A stretch of 64,000 bases of DNA from Maniola hyperantus. Lineage: Eukaryota > Arthropoda > Insecta > Lepidoptera > Nymphalidae. Of the stretch, positions 1-11,300 are shown one piece after another. The stretch spans positions 16,812,662 through 16,876,661 of the forward strand of contig NC_048541.1 in the NCBI RefSeq assembly GCF_902806685.2, in the 5' to 3' direction. The position numbers and the translations under genes are program-made. Position 1 is the first letter of the stretch. Each line of letters opens with the position of its first letter. Under the pieces are notes generated by a model. That model was given only the letters and a program-made list of their open reading frames with translations. It searched no databases and was not told where the DNA came from.

Positions 1-163
1 CTTAGACCAAAGCACTAGATAATAAACCGAGACTCAGCCCAAATAGACCGTAGTCTGTGTTAGGGCTGACAAAGCACTGCAAGTAGGAGTTGGACCTACT
101 TGCACTGGGCTTTGAAATCACAGTTGCCAGCGACACAGGAGTGGAGAAGGCGGGTAGAGACTT

Positions 164-797
164 GGCCACTTGGTCGGTTGCAGGTCGCTCGCGCCACTGA
201 GTAGCCGCTGCCTGGCGCGGACGCCGGGGCCCGTGCCGCGCGCCGCGGGCGGACGTGTGTTTGTTGGTTTGTCATCGATCACAGGCCACTTGGTCGGTTG
301 CAGGTCGCTCGCGCCACTGAGTAGCCGCTGCCTGGCGCGGACGCCGGGGCCCGTGCCGCGCGCCGCGGGCGGACGTGTGTTTGTTGGTTTGTCATCGATC
401 ACAGGCCACTTGGTCGGTTGCAGGTCGCTCGCGCCACTGAGTAGCCGCTGCCTGGCGCGGACGCCGGGGCCCGTGCCGCGCGCCGCGGGCGGACGTGTGT
501 TTGTTGGTTTGTCATCGATCACAGGCCACTTGGTCGGTTGCAGGTCGCTCGCGCCACTGAGTAGCCGCTGCCTGGCGCGGACGCCGGGGCCCGTGCCGCG
601 CGCCGCGGGCGGACGTGTGTTTGTTGGTTTGTCATCGATCACAGGCCACTTGGTCGGTTGCAGGTCGCTCGCGCCACTGAGTAGCCGCTGCCTGGCGCGG
701 ACGCCGGGGCCCGTGCCGCGCGCCGCGGGCGGACGTGTGTTTGTTGGTTTGTCATCGATCACAGGCCACTTGGTCGGTTGCAGGTCGCTCGCGCCAC
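164..797. repeat. 120-bp tandem array upstream of eIF4G2 (5 full copies plus a partial sixth)
   Basis: Units begin at 164, 284, 404, 524, 644 and 764 with an exact period of 120 bp. The sixth diverges from about 797 and runs into the eIF4G2 first recognisable exon. Each unit carries ggttgcag followed by a GC-rich block, and the downstream coding exon holds a diverged version of the same block near 840-875, so the array appears to be copied from the edge of the exon. Long open frames cross the array on both strands only because 120 is a multiple of three; I do not treat them as genes. The preceding bases 1-163 show nothing recognisable. Confidence 0.95.
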
Positions 798-3700
798 CTC
801 GTAGCCGCTCGCGCGGACTCCGGCCACAAGACGGACAGCGCGCGGACGCCGGGGCCCGTGCCGCGCGCCGCGGGGCGGACGCCGGTCCCCCCGCGGCGGC
901 GCTGGGTCCCGCCCTCGCTGCGCGCCGGCGACGCTGACGCCGACGCGGCGCACGACCTCATCCACCGCAAGGTGCGCGGCATCCTCAACAAGCTGACGCC
1001 CGAGAAGTTCCGCAAGCTCAGCGACGACCTGCTGGCGCTGCAGCTGGACTCGGACCGCGCGCTCAAGGGCGTCATCCTGCTCATCTTCGAGAAGGCGCTG
1101 GACGAGCCCAAGTACTCCTCCATGTACGCGCAGCTGTGCAAGCGCCTCAGCGAGGAGGCGCCCAACTTCGAGCCGCCCGGCCAGCCCTGCACCTTCCGCC
1201 TGCTGCTGCTCAACAAGTGCCGCGCCGAGTTCGAGAACCGCGCGCAGGCCTTCGCCGCCTTCGGCGAGCGCGCGCTGGCGCCCGAGGACGAGGAGCGCCG
1301 CCACCTGGCCAAGTGCAAGATGCTGGGCAACATCAAGTTCATCGGCGAGCTGGGCAAGCTGGAGATCCTCGCCGAGTCCATCCTGCACCGCTGCATCCAG
1401 GCGCTGCTGGCGCGCCGCGCCGCCGCCGAGCAGCAGGAGGACTTGGAGTGCCTGGCGCAGCTGGTGCGCACCGTGGGCCGCGTGCTGGACTCGGAGCGCG
1501 GCCGCGGCCTCATGGACCAGTACTTCCGGCGCATCGAGACGCTGAGCGCGGCGCGCGAGCTGGCGCCGCGTCTGCGCTTCATGCTGCGCGACGTGGTGGA
1601 GCTGCGCCGCGCCGGCTGGGTGCCGCGCGCCGCCGCCGCCGCCGAGGGGCCCGTGCCCATGCACCAGCTGCGCGGCGACGAGCCGCGGCGCCCGGCGCCC
1701 GAGCCGCCCTTCCGCGGCGGCCGCGCGCGCCCGCTGGACGACGTGCTGGCCGGCCTGGCGCTGGCGCCGCAGGACCGCCTGCTGGGCAACGGCTTCCGCG
1801 AGCCGCGCCGCGCGCCCGGCTACTTCCCGCGCCACAAGCCGGCCGCCGCCGCGCCGCGCCGCGCCGCGCGCGCGCCGCCCAGCAGCCTGCAGGACGTGCA
1901 GATGCGCCCGCCGTCCAACGCGCTGCTGTTCACGGCCACGCGCCTGTCGCGCCCCGCCGCGCCGCCGCTGGCGCCGCTGCCCGCCTTCGCCGCCAAGCCG
2001 CCGCCGCCCAAGGAGCCCGCCCTCGCCATCGCCATCAAGCCGCAGCCCGACAAGCGCGACAAGCCCAAGAAGGACAAGGTGACTATATAACTAGTTCATT
2101 CCCACGACTTGGTCCCGAATTGCAAACCCCTGTTTTACCCCTTTGGGGATTGAATTTTGAATTTGTTTGAGATTGAAAAATTCTTAACAAATGTCTACGG
2201 ACTACGTCATAATAGCTATCTGCATGCCAAATTTCAGCCCGATCCGTCCAGTAGTTTGAGCTGTGCGTTGATAGATCAGTCAGTCAGTCAGTAAGCTTTT
2301 CCTTTTATAAATTTAGAAAAGACAGACAAAATTATCTTCCCGTCTATTATTTGTTTTTCGGGATAAAAGTATTGACTCTGCGTGCCAGCTACTAGTATGC
2401 CGAGTGAGTTCGTAGATTCACGAGGAGCTCTCACGTTGCAGGCCCTCAACAAGGAGGAGGCCTGCCGCCTGGCCATCGAGGCGGTGAGCGCGCTGGCGGC
2501 GCGCGCGGCCGCCGCGCCCGACGCGCCCGACGCGCCCGACGCGCCCGACGCCGAGCGCGAGCCCGACGCCGAGCCCGACGACGAGCCCGACGAGGAGCCC
2601 GCGCTGCAGCGCCTGCGCGACCTGCAGCTGCCCGACAAGGTGTGCCTCAGTATTAGCTTCACCAAGTCTCCCTTTGCCCTTTGCCCTTTGCCTTCCTATT
2701 CCGGAATATAAATCCCTATAATTTAATTGACTATGAATAATAGGTGAAAGTTAAATCATATCCATTCAAAATGGCTGCTATATTGCTGCATCAATATACT
2801 GTTTACAATTTATTTTAGCACACCAATGTGAAGAGATGGAAATGTGGGCATTTTGCACACCAATCTGAGATGGAAATGTGGGCATTTTGCACACCAATCT
2901 GAGATGGAAATGTGGGCATTTTGCACACCAATCTGAGATGGAAATGTGGGCATTTTGCACACCAATCTGAGATGGAAATGTGGGCATTTTGCACACCAAT
3001 CTGAGATGGAAATGTGGGCATTTTGCACACCAATCTGAGATGGAAATGTGGGCATTTTGCACACCAATCTGAGATGGAAATGTGGGCATTTTGCACTCCA
3101 ATCTGAGATGGAAATGTGGGCATTTTGCACTCCAATCTGAGATGGAAATGTGGGCATTTTGAAGAGCTAGAGTCTGATGGAGTTTTAATAGCTTTGTATA
3201 TATACATGTTTTTTAATAGCAAGTATTACATAAGTACTCGTTCACACAAACCATTGGCAAAAACTAGAAACAAAACAGCCTTTATATGGTGTCGTGTCCC
3301 TGAACGACGCCTGTGTGTAGTTTGTACTGTACCAACATGGAGTGCAGCTGCTGCGGCGCGTCGTGGCCGCCGTGCTGGAGCACGCGCTGGCGGCCGAGCT
3401 GCCGGGCGGCGAGGCCGACGACGCGCTGTGCGCCGCCGCGGCGCGCGTCGTGCGCGGCGTCACGCGCGCCGCGTCCGCCGAGCTGCGCGCGCTGCTGCCG
3501 CGCCATCCGCACGCGCGCCTGCCCGCGCTGCTGGCGCACGCCGTGCTGCGCGGCCTGCTGCCGCTGGGCGAGCTGGGCGCGTGGTGCGAGGGCGGCGCGC
3601 ACGGCCCGCTGCTGCTGGACGCGCTCGTGGCGCTGCGGCGCGCGGCGGGCGACGCGCGCGTGGCGGCGCTGGTGGCGCGCGCCAAGCTGGACGTGTGCGC

Positions 3701-5524
3701 GCACGTGGCGGAGCGCGAGGCGGGCGCGGCGGCGGCGCTGGAGGCGCTGGAGGCGCGCGGGCTGGGCGCGCTGGCGCCGCAGCTGCGCGTGCGCGCCGCG
3801 CTGGCGCGCCAGCTGGCCGCCGACCCCGCGCCCGCCGCGCTGTACCGCTGGATCCGCGCCAACGTGGACGCGGCGGTGCGCGCTGACGCGGGCTTCGTGA
3901 GCGGCGCGGTGCTGCTGCTCGCGCAGCGCGCCACGGCGGCGGCGGGCGCGGGCGGCGCGGCGCCCGAGCGCGCGGCGCTGGAGCGCGAGCGCGCGCTGGC
4001 GGAGGAGTACGCGCCGCTGCTGCGCGCGCTGCTGGAGGGTCGCGCCGAGCTGCAGCTGGCGGCGGTGTACGCGCTGCAGCTGCACGCGCACGCGCTGCGC
4101 TACCCCAAGGGGCTGCTGCTGCGCTGGTTCATGTACCTCTACAACCTGGAGGTGTGCGAGGAGGACGCCTTCCTGCGCTGGCGCGAGGACGTCACCGACG
4201 CCTACCCGGGCAAGGGCGAGGCGCTGTTCCAGGTGAGCTCATGTACCTCTACAACCTGGAGGTGTGCGAGGAGGACGCCTTCCTGCGCTGGCGCGAGGAC
4301 GTCACCGACGCCTACCCGGGCAAGGGCGAGGCGCTGTTCCAGGTGAGCTCATGTACCTCTACAACCTGGAGGTGTGCGAGGAGGACGCCTTCCTGCGCTG
4401 GCGCGAGGACGTCACCGACGCCTACCCGGGCAAGGGCGAGGCGCTGTTCCAGGTGAGCTCATGTACCTCTACAACCTGGAGGTGTGCGAGGAGGACGCCT
4501 TCCTGCGCTGGCGCGAGGACGTCACCGACGCCTACCCGGGCAAGGGCGAGGCGCTGTTCCAGGTGAGCTCATGTACCTCTACAACCTGGAGGTGTGCGAG
4601 GAGGACGCCTTCCTGCGCTGGCGCGAGGACGTCACCGACGCCTACCCGGGCAAGGGCGAGGCGCTGTTCCAGGTGAGCTCATGTACCTCTACAACCTGGA
4701 GGTGTGCGAGGAGGACGCCTTCCTGCGCTGGCGCGAGGACGTCACCGACGCCTACCCGGGCAAGGGCGAGGCGCTGTTCCAGGTGAGCTCATGTACCTCT
4801 ACAACCTGGAGGTGTGCGAGGAGGACGCCTTCCTGCGCTGGCGCGAGGACGTCACCGACGCCTACCCGGGCAAGGGCGAGGCGCTGTTCCAGGTGAGCTC
4901 ATGTACCTCTACAACCTGGAGGTGTGCGAGGAGGACGCCTTCCTGCGCTGGCGCGAGGACGTCACCGACGCCTACCCGGGCAAGGGAGAGGCGCTGTTCC
5001 AGGTGAGCTCATGTACCTCTACAACCTGGAGGTGTGCGAGGAGGACGCCTTCCTGCGCTGGCGCGAGGACGTCACCGACGCCTACCCGGGCAAGGGCGAG
5101 GCGCTGTTCCAGGTGAGCTCATGTACCGCTTATAGGATCACTTCTTTGTCTTTCTGTCTGTCTGTCGTGTTTGATTCTGATTCCCGTTGACCTCATCAGA
5201 GTCATGAAGTTTGACAAAGGTAGCACGAGGTACAGGGTACAGGGTACCAGGGTACCAGGGTACTGGGTACCGGGTACCGGGTACCAGGGTACTGGGTACC
5301 GGGTACCAGGGTACAGTACGGGGTATTCGCATCCTGCTAGTAATCCGCGGATGCCAAAATCATCTCATTGAAATATATTTGTAGCTGAGATGTGACAATA
5401 TGGCGGAAACATTTCCCGTTGCAAGTTTGACGTGCTGTTGTATACCTGCCGTGTGTCGCAGGTCAACACGTGGCTGACGTGGCTGCAGCAGCAGGAGTCG
5501 GAGGACGAGGAGGCGGAGGACTAG
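784..5524 (+). CDS. eIF4G2: eIF4G2 / NAT1 / DAP5 translation initiation factor (coding exons ~784-2078, 2442-2639, 3348-4232, 5462-5524)
   Basis: This eIF4G-like scaffold acts in cap-independent and alternative translation initiation in the cytoplasm. Exon 1 encodes the conserved RWVPPS segment and a MIF4G domain (KVRGILNKLTPEKF, then IFEKALDEPKYSSMYAQL). Exon 2 starts an MA3-like region (LNKEEACRLAIEAVSA). Exon 3 finishes MA3 and begins the W2 domain (ALYRWIRANVDAAV; FLRWREDVTDAYPGKGEALF). The last exon gives VNTWLTWLQQQ, an acidic tail and TAG. All three introns are phase 0 with GT donors (2079, 2640, 4233) and AG acceptors before 2442, 3348 and 5462. The left edge of exon 1 and the start codon are uncertain: no in-frame ATG precedes the conserved block, and this family is known to start at GUG in flies and mammals. 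Codons are almost all GC-ending. The end of exon 3 is multiplied in the following array. Confidence 0.88.
2288..2441. other. Intron 1 of eIF4G2, distal part
   Basis: AT-rich intron (whole intron 2079-2441). It contains a short dispersed-repeat-like stretch around 2180-2300 ending in repeated cagt units. No exon or RNA gene is visible. Confidence 0.5.
2833..3162. repeat. 34-bp minisatellite in eIF4G2 intron 2 (~10 copies)
   Basis: The unit gagatggaaatgtgggcatt plus 14 further bases repeats with period 34 from 2833 to about 3162. The two distal copies carry a cac-to-act change (gcactcc). Three units equal 102 bp, which is why long antisense frames span it; these are not genes. There are no unique spacers, so it is not a CRISPR array. 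Confidence 0.95.
4131..5120 (+). repeat. 110-bp tandem array of eIF4G2 exon 3 end plus 5' splice site (9 copies)
   Basis: Units start at 4131, 4241, 4351, 4461, 4571, 4681, 4791, 4901 and 5011. Each holds 102 bp of coding exon, ending GCGCTGTTCCAG, followed by gtgagctc. The only difference I noticed is a c-to-a change in the eighth unit (cagggagag context near 4985). The array offers nine identical splice donors in a row. Only the first (4233) keeps the normal reading frame without extra sequence, because 110 is not a multiple of three. The 9-mer tcatgtacc occurs at both array boundaries (4129 and 5119). Confidence 0.97.
5221..5325. repeat. gggtacc-rich simple repeat in eIF4G2 intron 3
   Basis: Irregular tandem copies of gggtaccagggtac and variants. 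It is a low-complexity minisatellite between the exon array and the last exon. Confidence 0.85.
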
Positions 5525-6090
5525 CCGCTCCGCCCGGCGACACTGCACCGCTTTTATTTGCGCTCATCTCATATAAATATAATTAAGCCAAATAGTTTAA
5601 ATAGCTCCCCTCGTTACCCTTTAGCGCCCGAGGCGCGTGCGGCGCCCCCCGCGCCCCCCCCCCTCCGCCGCCCCGCGCGCCCCTCCGGTGCTAAATAGGT
5701 CAATTTTAGGTTAAACTAAACTACGTAAACGAATGTTAGTATCTCGAGATAGTTTTTTGTAGACCTTTTACTCGATTTTGATACTTTTACAAATGTATAC
5801 AATGTATAGTGTTCGTGGCTCGTGACGTACGGTTGCAACCCCCTGCCCCTCCCCTCGCCTCCCCCCGCCTCCCCCCGCCCCGGCGCCTCCCCCTCCACCA
5901 GCCCGCACGGAGCGTTCTAGTTGAAATTGTAAAATATGATATCTATCGAGAAGTTAAATCAATTATATTATTATGATCGTGATCGTTTATTTACAATACT
6001 AAATGGATGTAGCGGATAAACTAAGAATGCTTCAATTTCACTGTATTATCAGATATTAGGGTTTTATAACGAAATAAACAGAAAACTACA
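5525..6090 (+). other. Putative eIF4G2 3' UTR with polyadenylation signal
   Basis: Non-coding sequence after the TAG at 5522-5524, with C-rich patches (5640-5690, 5840-5895) and an AATAAA at 6073-6078 followed by an A-run at about 6090. The extent is inferred; there is no transcript evidence. Confidence 0.45.
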
Positions 6091-6235
6091 AAAAAAAGTT
6101 TCCTCAGACGATGCATGCATGTTGATTGAGTGATTTGTGTAACAAGTCGTGAAGCGATGCGAACTAACTGACTGTAAGGAACATCGGACAATGTGTATCG
6201 CGACGAGAATAAACTTCAATGTAATTTATTACATG

Positions 6236-6332
6236 ATATATGCTGTTTCATTAACACCCCCCTCATTGATATATGCTGTTTCATTAACACCCCCCTCATT
6301 GATATATGCTGTTTCATTAACACCCCCCTCAT
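6236..6332. repeat. 33-bp tandem repeat (3 copies)
   Basis: Three near-identical copies of atatgctgtttcattaacac plus 13 bases (cccctcattgat type). Confidence 0.9.
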
Positions 6333-6514
6333 TGATTTCCCAATTCCAAAGTATATAGCAAAGTATACATAATACATATGGTGCTCTTGAATGTATCATA
6401 TTTATTACAATGAATAACAAATAACTCCACTCATAAGCCCTGATTCTACGAACCCTAGATCTTGGTAAAAAAAGTTTTATGTTCGTGGAATTTTTATCTG
6501 ATACTAGCTGCTAG

Positions 6515-6607
6515 CTGCCCCGCCCCCGGCTAGCTGCCTCGCCCCCGGCTAGCTGCCCCGCCCCCGGCTAGCTGCCCCGCCCCCGGCTAGCTGCCCCGCC
6601 CCCGGCT
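6515..6607. repeat. 19-bp C-rich tandem repeat (about 5 copies)
   Basis: The unit tagctgccccgcccccggc is repeated about five times with one c-to-t variant, next to the dispersed repeats of 6780-7020. Confidence 0.9.
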
Positions 6608-6779
6608 AACTTCGTACCGCCTAGCAGTCGATTTTTTTCCAGGAATTTTTTAAATTTTTCTCTCCGTAAGAACCATCCTCGTAGGTACTTCAAGGAATAT
6701 TATAAAAAAGAATTAGCGAAATCGATTGAGCTGTTCTCGAGATTTGCGATCAGCAACTCATTCAGCGATTCATCCATAT

Positions 6780-7015
6780 CCATATCCATACTAATATTAT
6801 AAATGCGAAAGTGTGTCTGTCTGTCTGTCTGTCTGTCTGCTAGCCTGTCCACGGCCCATCCGTTCAACCGATTTTGATGAAATTTGGTACAGAGGTAGCT
6901 TGCATCCCGGGGAAGGACAAGGGCTACTTTTTATCTCGGGAAATCAAAGAGTTCCCACGGGATTTTTAAAAACCTAAATCCACGCGGACGAAGTCGCGGG
7001 CATCATCTAGTTTGT
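6780..7015 (-). repeat. Dispersed lepidopteran-type repeat (tail with tctg microsatellite)
   Basis: The sequence runs from ccatactaatattataaatg through a (tctg)n stretch to cgaagtcgcgggcatcatct. The same family recurs at about 21,141-21,350, 38,270-38,500 and 42,775-42,900, with a scrap at 24,510-24,545. The hallmarks are the phrases cgcggacgaagtcgcgggca and tcccacgggatttttaaaaa. I recall this as a very common non-autonomous repeat of moths and butterflies but cannot fix its class from sequence alone. Confidence 0.75.
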
Positions 7016-7024
7016 ATATAATAC

Positions 7025-7320
7025 TAGCTGATGCCTGCGTGGATCCCGTCCCCAGGACGACGCATCACGCAAGGTATTCAAATTCCCGTGGGATCACCAC
7101 GATTTAGGATTGCAATTCCTTACAGCATCAGGGTTGAGGATTCGGGTCCTCAATTTCAACGACAGTCATTACTTGGTAGTACTGCCAAATTTCTAAGGTC
7201 AACGGGAAGTAACCTGTAGGTTTCTTGACAGACCAACAGACAGACAGACAGACAACAAAGTGATCCTATAAGGGTTCCGTTTTTTGTTTTGAGGTACGGA
7301 ACCCTAAAAACGGGCAGAAT
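7025..7320. repeat. Dispersed repeat containing (cagacaga)n and gaaccctaaaaacgg
   Basis: It shares the gacagacagaca and gttccgttttt...gaaccctaa arrangement with 43,040-43,270 in the opposite orientation. It is probably part of a short interspersed element. The remaining bases 7320-8150 show no gene. Confidence 0.55.
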
Positions 7321-8149
7321 TGAGAACCACGTCCTTTTTGGAAGTCGGTTAAAAAAAGTAAATCGAACAGTTTCTCGGGTTTAATATTATACATCGCCAG
7401 ACGCCAAGTACTAAAACTGAACCGCAATGAACGTGTGGCGCCATCTAGTCAAAGACGGAAACAACGTTAATCGCGCTGGATGCACATTATTTTGATTTCG
7501 TGATATCTCCGAAGATATTAATCAAAAGAGCAATTTTGGTTTAAATTAAATACTTGAGATGACGAACCATTTTATTTTGATAAAGGTTAATATTATGATA
7601 GTAAAAACACCTCCGAAAGTATAGCTTTGTTTTATACCACGTTTGAAAATCTATCATGAGTCTACGGTACAAGACATAATATATGCTGTCGCGGACTTTT
7701 TTCTAAAGCTGTTTAAGAGGAACAATTCCATCGATCATGGTTTTCGTGTAACTTCAACTATTTAGGCAGCGTACGCCACGGAAGCTCAGAGATGGGGCGA
7801 CTTTTTTCACTTTATTGCAATTTTTGAAGGGATCTCTAATTTTTTTGAAAATAAAATATAGCCTATAGCACTCAGGAATAATGTAGCTTTCTACTAGTGA
7901 AAGAACTTTCAAAATCGGTTCAGTAGTTCCAGAGATTACCCCCTACAAACAAACTTAACGACATTACCTCTTTATAATATTGGTATAGAAGTATAGATAG
8001 AGATAACATTTAAGCCCATAAGGATTAGTTCGTCGGGCCACAATACAATTTCGTGATTGTCGCACAAATTATTTCTTTTTATTCTTCATTTAAATAATTA
8101 GAACGGATATAATAAAGCCCAATTAATACCTAGTGTTTAATAAATAAGG

Positions 8150-8215
8150 ACCCATATGGTCGAAAATCGAACCGGATCCAAGCGAGCGACCCACCGCGCC
8201 ACTCACTCGAAGCGC
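8150..8215 (-). repeat. tRNA-like SINE head (candidate)
   Basis: Read on the minus strand it has an A-box-like tggcgcggtgggtcgct and, about 30 bases later, a B-box-like GGTTCGATTTTCGACC. This resembles a tRNA-derived SINE promoter rather than a functional tRNA, since no acceptor-stem pairing is evident. It sits just upstream of the BEL/Pao frame. Confidence 0.4.
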
Positions 8216-8311
8216 GTCGAAGATACCTACACTAATTATCAAGACACACGGTACCACGGTACGGTGTGGCGCACCAAGTTACAAGAAGTGTAATAATTTT
8301 AGCAGTGCATT

Positions 8312-11300
8312 ATGACGTCGCCAGCTGACCAACAGATAAGTATACTGGAAGATACAGCGCAACTACTCCAAAAAGCCAAGATCAACCTAAAGAAATGCCC
8401 TAAAGAGCGCCTTACAAAGGGGTACCTAGAATCCAGAATTAAATCCATAGATGAGTATTGGCAATCATTCAAGCAAGCTCATCAAGATTTGATAAAATGC
8501 ACCACAAGGGAGCAGAGGGGTAACTTACCATATTTTGTTAATGAAGAATTCTATGTGCAAGAAGACCTGTACCTCTACTTACAAGGATATCTTAAGGATT
8601 TGTTGGAGTTAAAAACCAGTTCCAGTAACCGAAGTTCGAGTGCCAACGATACGAGTACATCGACCCAAGTATTAGCCCGGTTGCCCAAGATACAGTTGCC
8701 GACGTTCGACGGAAAATATGAAGAATGGCCAACGTTTCAAGACTTGTTTGTTTCATTAGTGCATAAGGACACTGCGTTAACCAACGTGCAAAAACTACAT
8801 TACTTAAAGACAAGTATCACAGGTGAGGCAGCAGCTTTATTAAATTATATTCAAATTACAGATGACAACTACTCCCTCGCCTGGGATACATTAAAAAATA
8901 GATATGGTAGTAGACGCTTAATAGTTAAGTCCCTTTTAAAACGACTATTTTTGATTCGCAAAAGTAATAATAATATACAGTCCGCTCAACATTTAAAAAC
9001 GCTTTTAGACACCACCAGCGAAGTAATAAATAGCTTGCGTAATCAGAAAATAGATACGGACTCCTGGGATCCTATTTTGATATATATCACAGTGCAGAAA
9101 CTTGACCAAGAGTCCCACAAGCAATGGGAAGATTTTGCACACAAAGACAACGTTGACGAACTACCAACTTGGGAAGACTTATCAAAGTTCCTCGAAACTA
9201 AATTTAGAACTTTAGAGTTAGTGGCACCTTCTTCAAGTAAAGAGTCTAAGACTACGAAGGAAAAAGTGTTCCACGTGACCAACCAAACAAAGACATGTGT
9301 CCAATGTAAAGGTGACCACACACTGGGCCACTGTAAGGATTTTTTAAAATTGTCTCCAGTGGATAGGGGCCTGTATGTGAAAGAAAACAACATCTGCTTC
9401 AACTGCCTCTCTCCGGGACATACTTCTTCTAGGTGTAGGGTTCCACATGTTTGTAAAATTTGCCACAAGCGACATTCTACACTTCTCCATCAAAAAAGAG
9501 CCACAGATACTTCGGATAATGAAGAAACTACACAACCGACAGTATCTACCGAACACAATGGAGAGATTGTACAAGTTAACGCTAGAATACAACCTACTAC
9601 TGAGGAACCTACAAATATATCCTTACTGGCAACGGCTTTAGTGAAGATAAGGGATGACTATGGACACACTACTGTAGTAAGGGCTCTCGTGGACACAGGA
9701 TCACAAGCAAGCTTTGTAAGTGAAAGAGCAGTACAAGCTTTACGATTGAAGAGGAAAAGAATTAAAAGTTCGATTACAGGTATTGGATCAACAAGAACCC
9801 CTGTGAAGCAAGCAACAGAGTTATACGTCTTACCAAGACACGAAGAAGCATTCAAGATCAAGACGTATATCATGCCAACGCGACTCACCTCAAGATTACC
9901 AACAACAACCATCTCTAACAACACCTGGCCGCACTTAAAAGGTCTCGTTCTGGCAGATCCAAGTTTCAGCCAACCAGGACGAGTAGACATGTTGCTAGGT
10001 GTAGATGTATGTGCCCGAATTATGAAAGGAGAATTTATCAAAGGACCACCAGGAACTCCAAGCGCGCAGAATACCAGCCTGGGTTGGATCCTGTTTGGCA
10101 CTATACAGAAGACCCAAGGAGATGAGATAATAAGTATGCATCTGAATCTGGAATTGGACAATATGCAAAGAAACATGTGGGAACAAGACACAAGTGAAGT
10201 ACGAAAATCCACACAAGAAGAAAGAAAATGCGAAGAAATATACAAAGATACAACCACCAGAACAGATGAAGGACGTTACATTGTAGAACAAACAAGGAAA
10301 ATAGTACAGCTACAATGTACCGAAGGAAAAACAAGAGATATTGCGCTAGAAAGAAGACTTAAGAAAGATACAAATGTAAAGAATGAATACGTGAAAGTCA
10401 TCGAAGAATACAAGGACATGAGTCACATGGAAGAAGTAACAAAAGAAGAAATCAAGAATCCAGCAGTCTACCGACAACAAGGCCTTTACAAGGACGATCT
10501 GATGTCTGGGAAGGATAACCTGAAAGAAGCCATGAAGATTACAAGGGATATAGATTCCATATTGCAAAGAGGAAGCTTTGTTCTGCAGAAGAAATGCAGA
10601 AGTCATGCGGAATTTCTGAAACAAGTTAAACCTGATCAAAGCAGTTCCCAAGTAAAGTTAGGCATAATCGATGGTAGTATACGAGCACTTGGATTACAAT
10701 GGAAGATGGGAACTGACAAATTCCAATACAATCTTAACTTACCGGCCGTAGTTGCTGAAGGAGAAGTAAAGACTACAATCATCGCAGCTAAAACACGTGT
10801 GGCCTCGGTTAGGTCTAAATCCTTACCTCGTCTTGAACTCAACAGTGCAGTGCTGCTTGCTGATCTTCTGAAACAAATACAGGAATCTATGAAAATACCC
10901 ACCAGTCAGATGTATGCGTGGACAAACGCTGCTATAGTTTTGTCCTGGCTGCTTGGAGACCCTGCAAGATGGAATACTTACGTGCGAAATCGCGTTGTTG
11001 AGATCCCAGATAACATCGGCAATCACAATTGGTGTCATGTCCAATCACAAGACAATCCTGCTGATATCGCTTCAAGAGAAAGGTCCTTGGCATACCTGAA
11101 AGAAAATAAAATGTGGTGGAAAAGCCCTGAATGGTTAAGTAATGATACGATCGAATACTGCAGACCGAAGAATATAGCTACAAGCCTGGAAAGAAAACAA
11201 ATTATAGAAACAAACCTGAAAAGAGAAAATAAAGATACAAGGTTAACGGCAAAATTGGAAAATTGTGATAACTTAACGGAACTACTCAAGGTAATAACCT

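Noticed and set aside
118..937. Long open frames on both strands across 120-bp units
   Set aside because: They exist only because the repeat length is a multiple of three; no protein family resemblance.
752..1835. Antisense frames opposite the eIF4G2, Hip14 and Mob2 exons
   Set aside because: Shadow frames produced by very high GC; the sense frames match known families and splice sites.
2778..3222. Three overlapping antisense frames, and a CRISPR-like look, at the 34-bp repeats
   Set aside because: A pure tandem minisatellite without spacers in an intron of an animal gene.
8150..8215. A functional tRNA gene
   Set aside because: Box A/B-like motifs are present but stems and acceptor pairing are not convincing; a SINE head is more likely.
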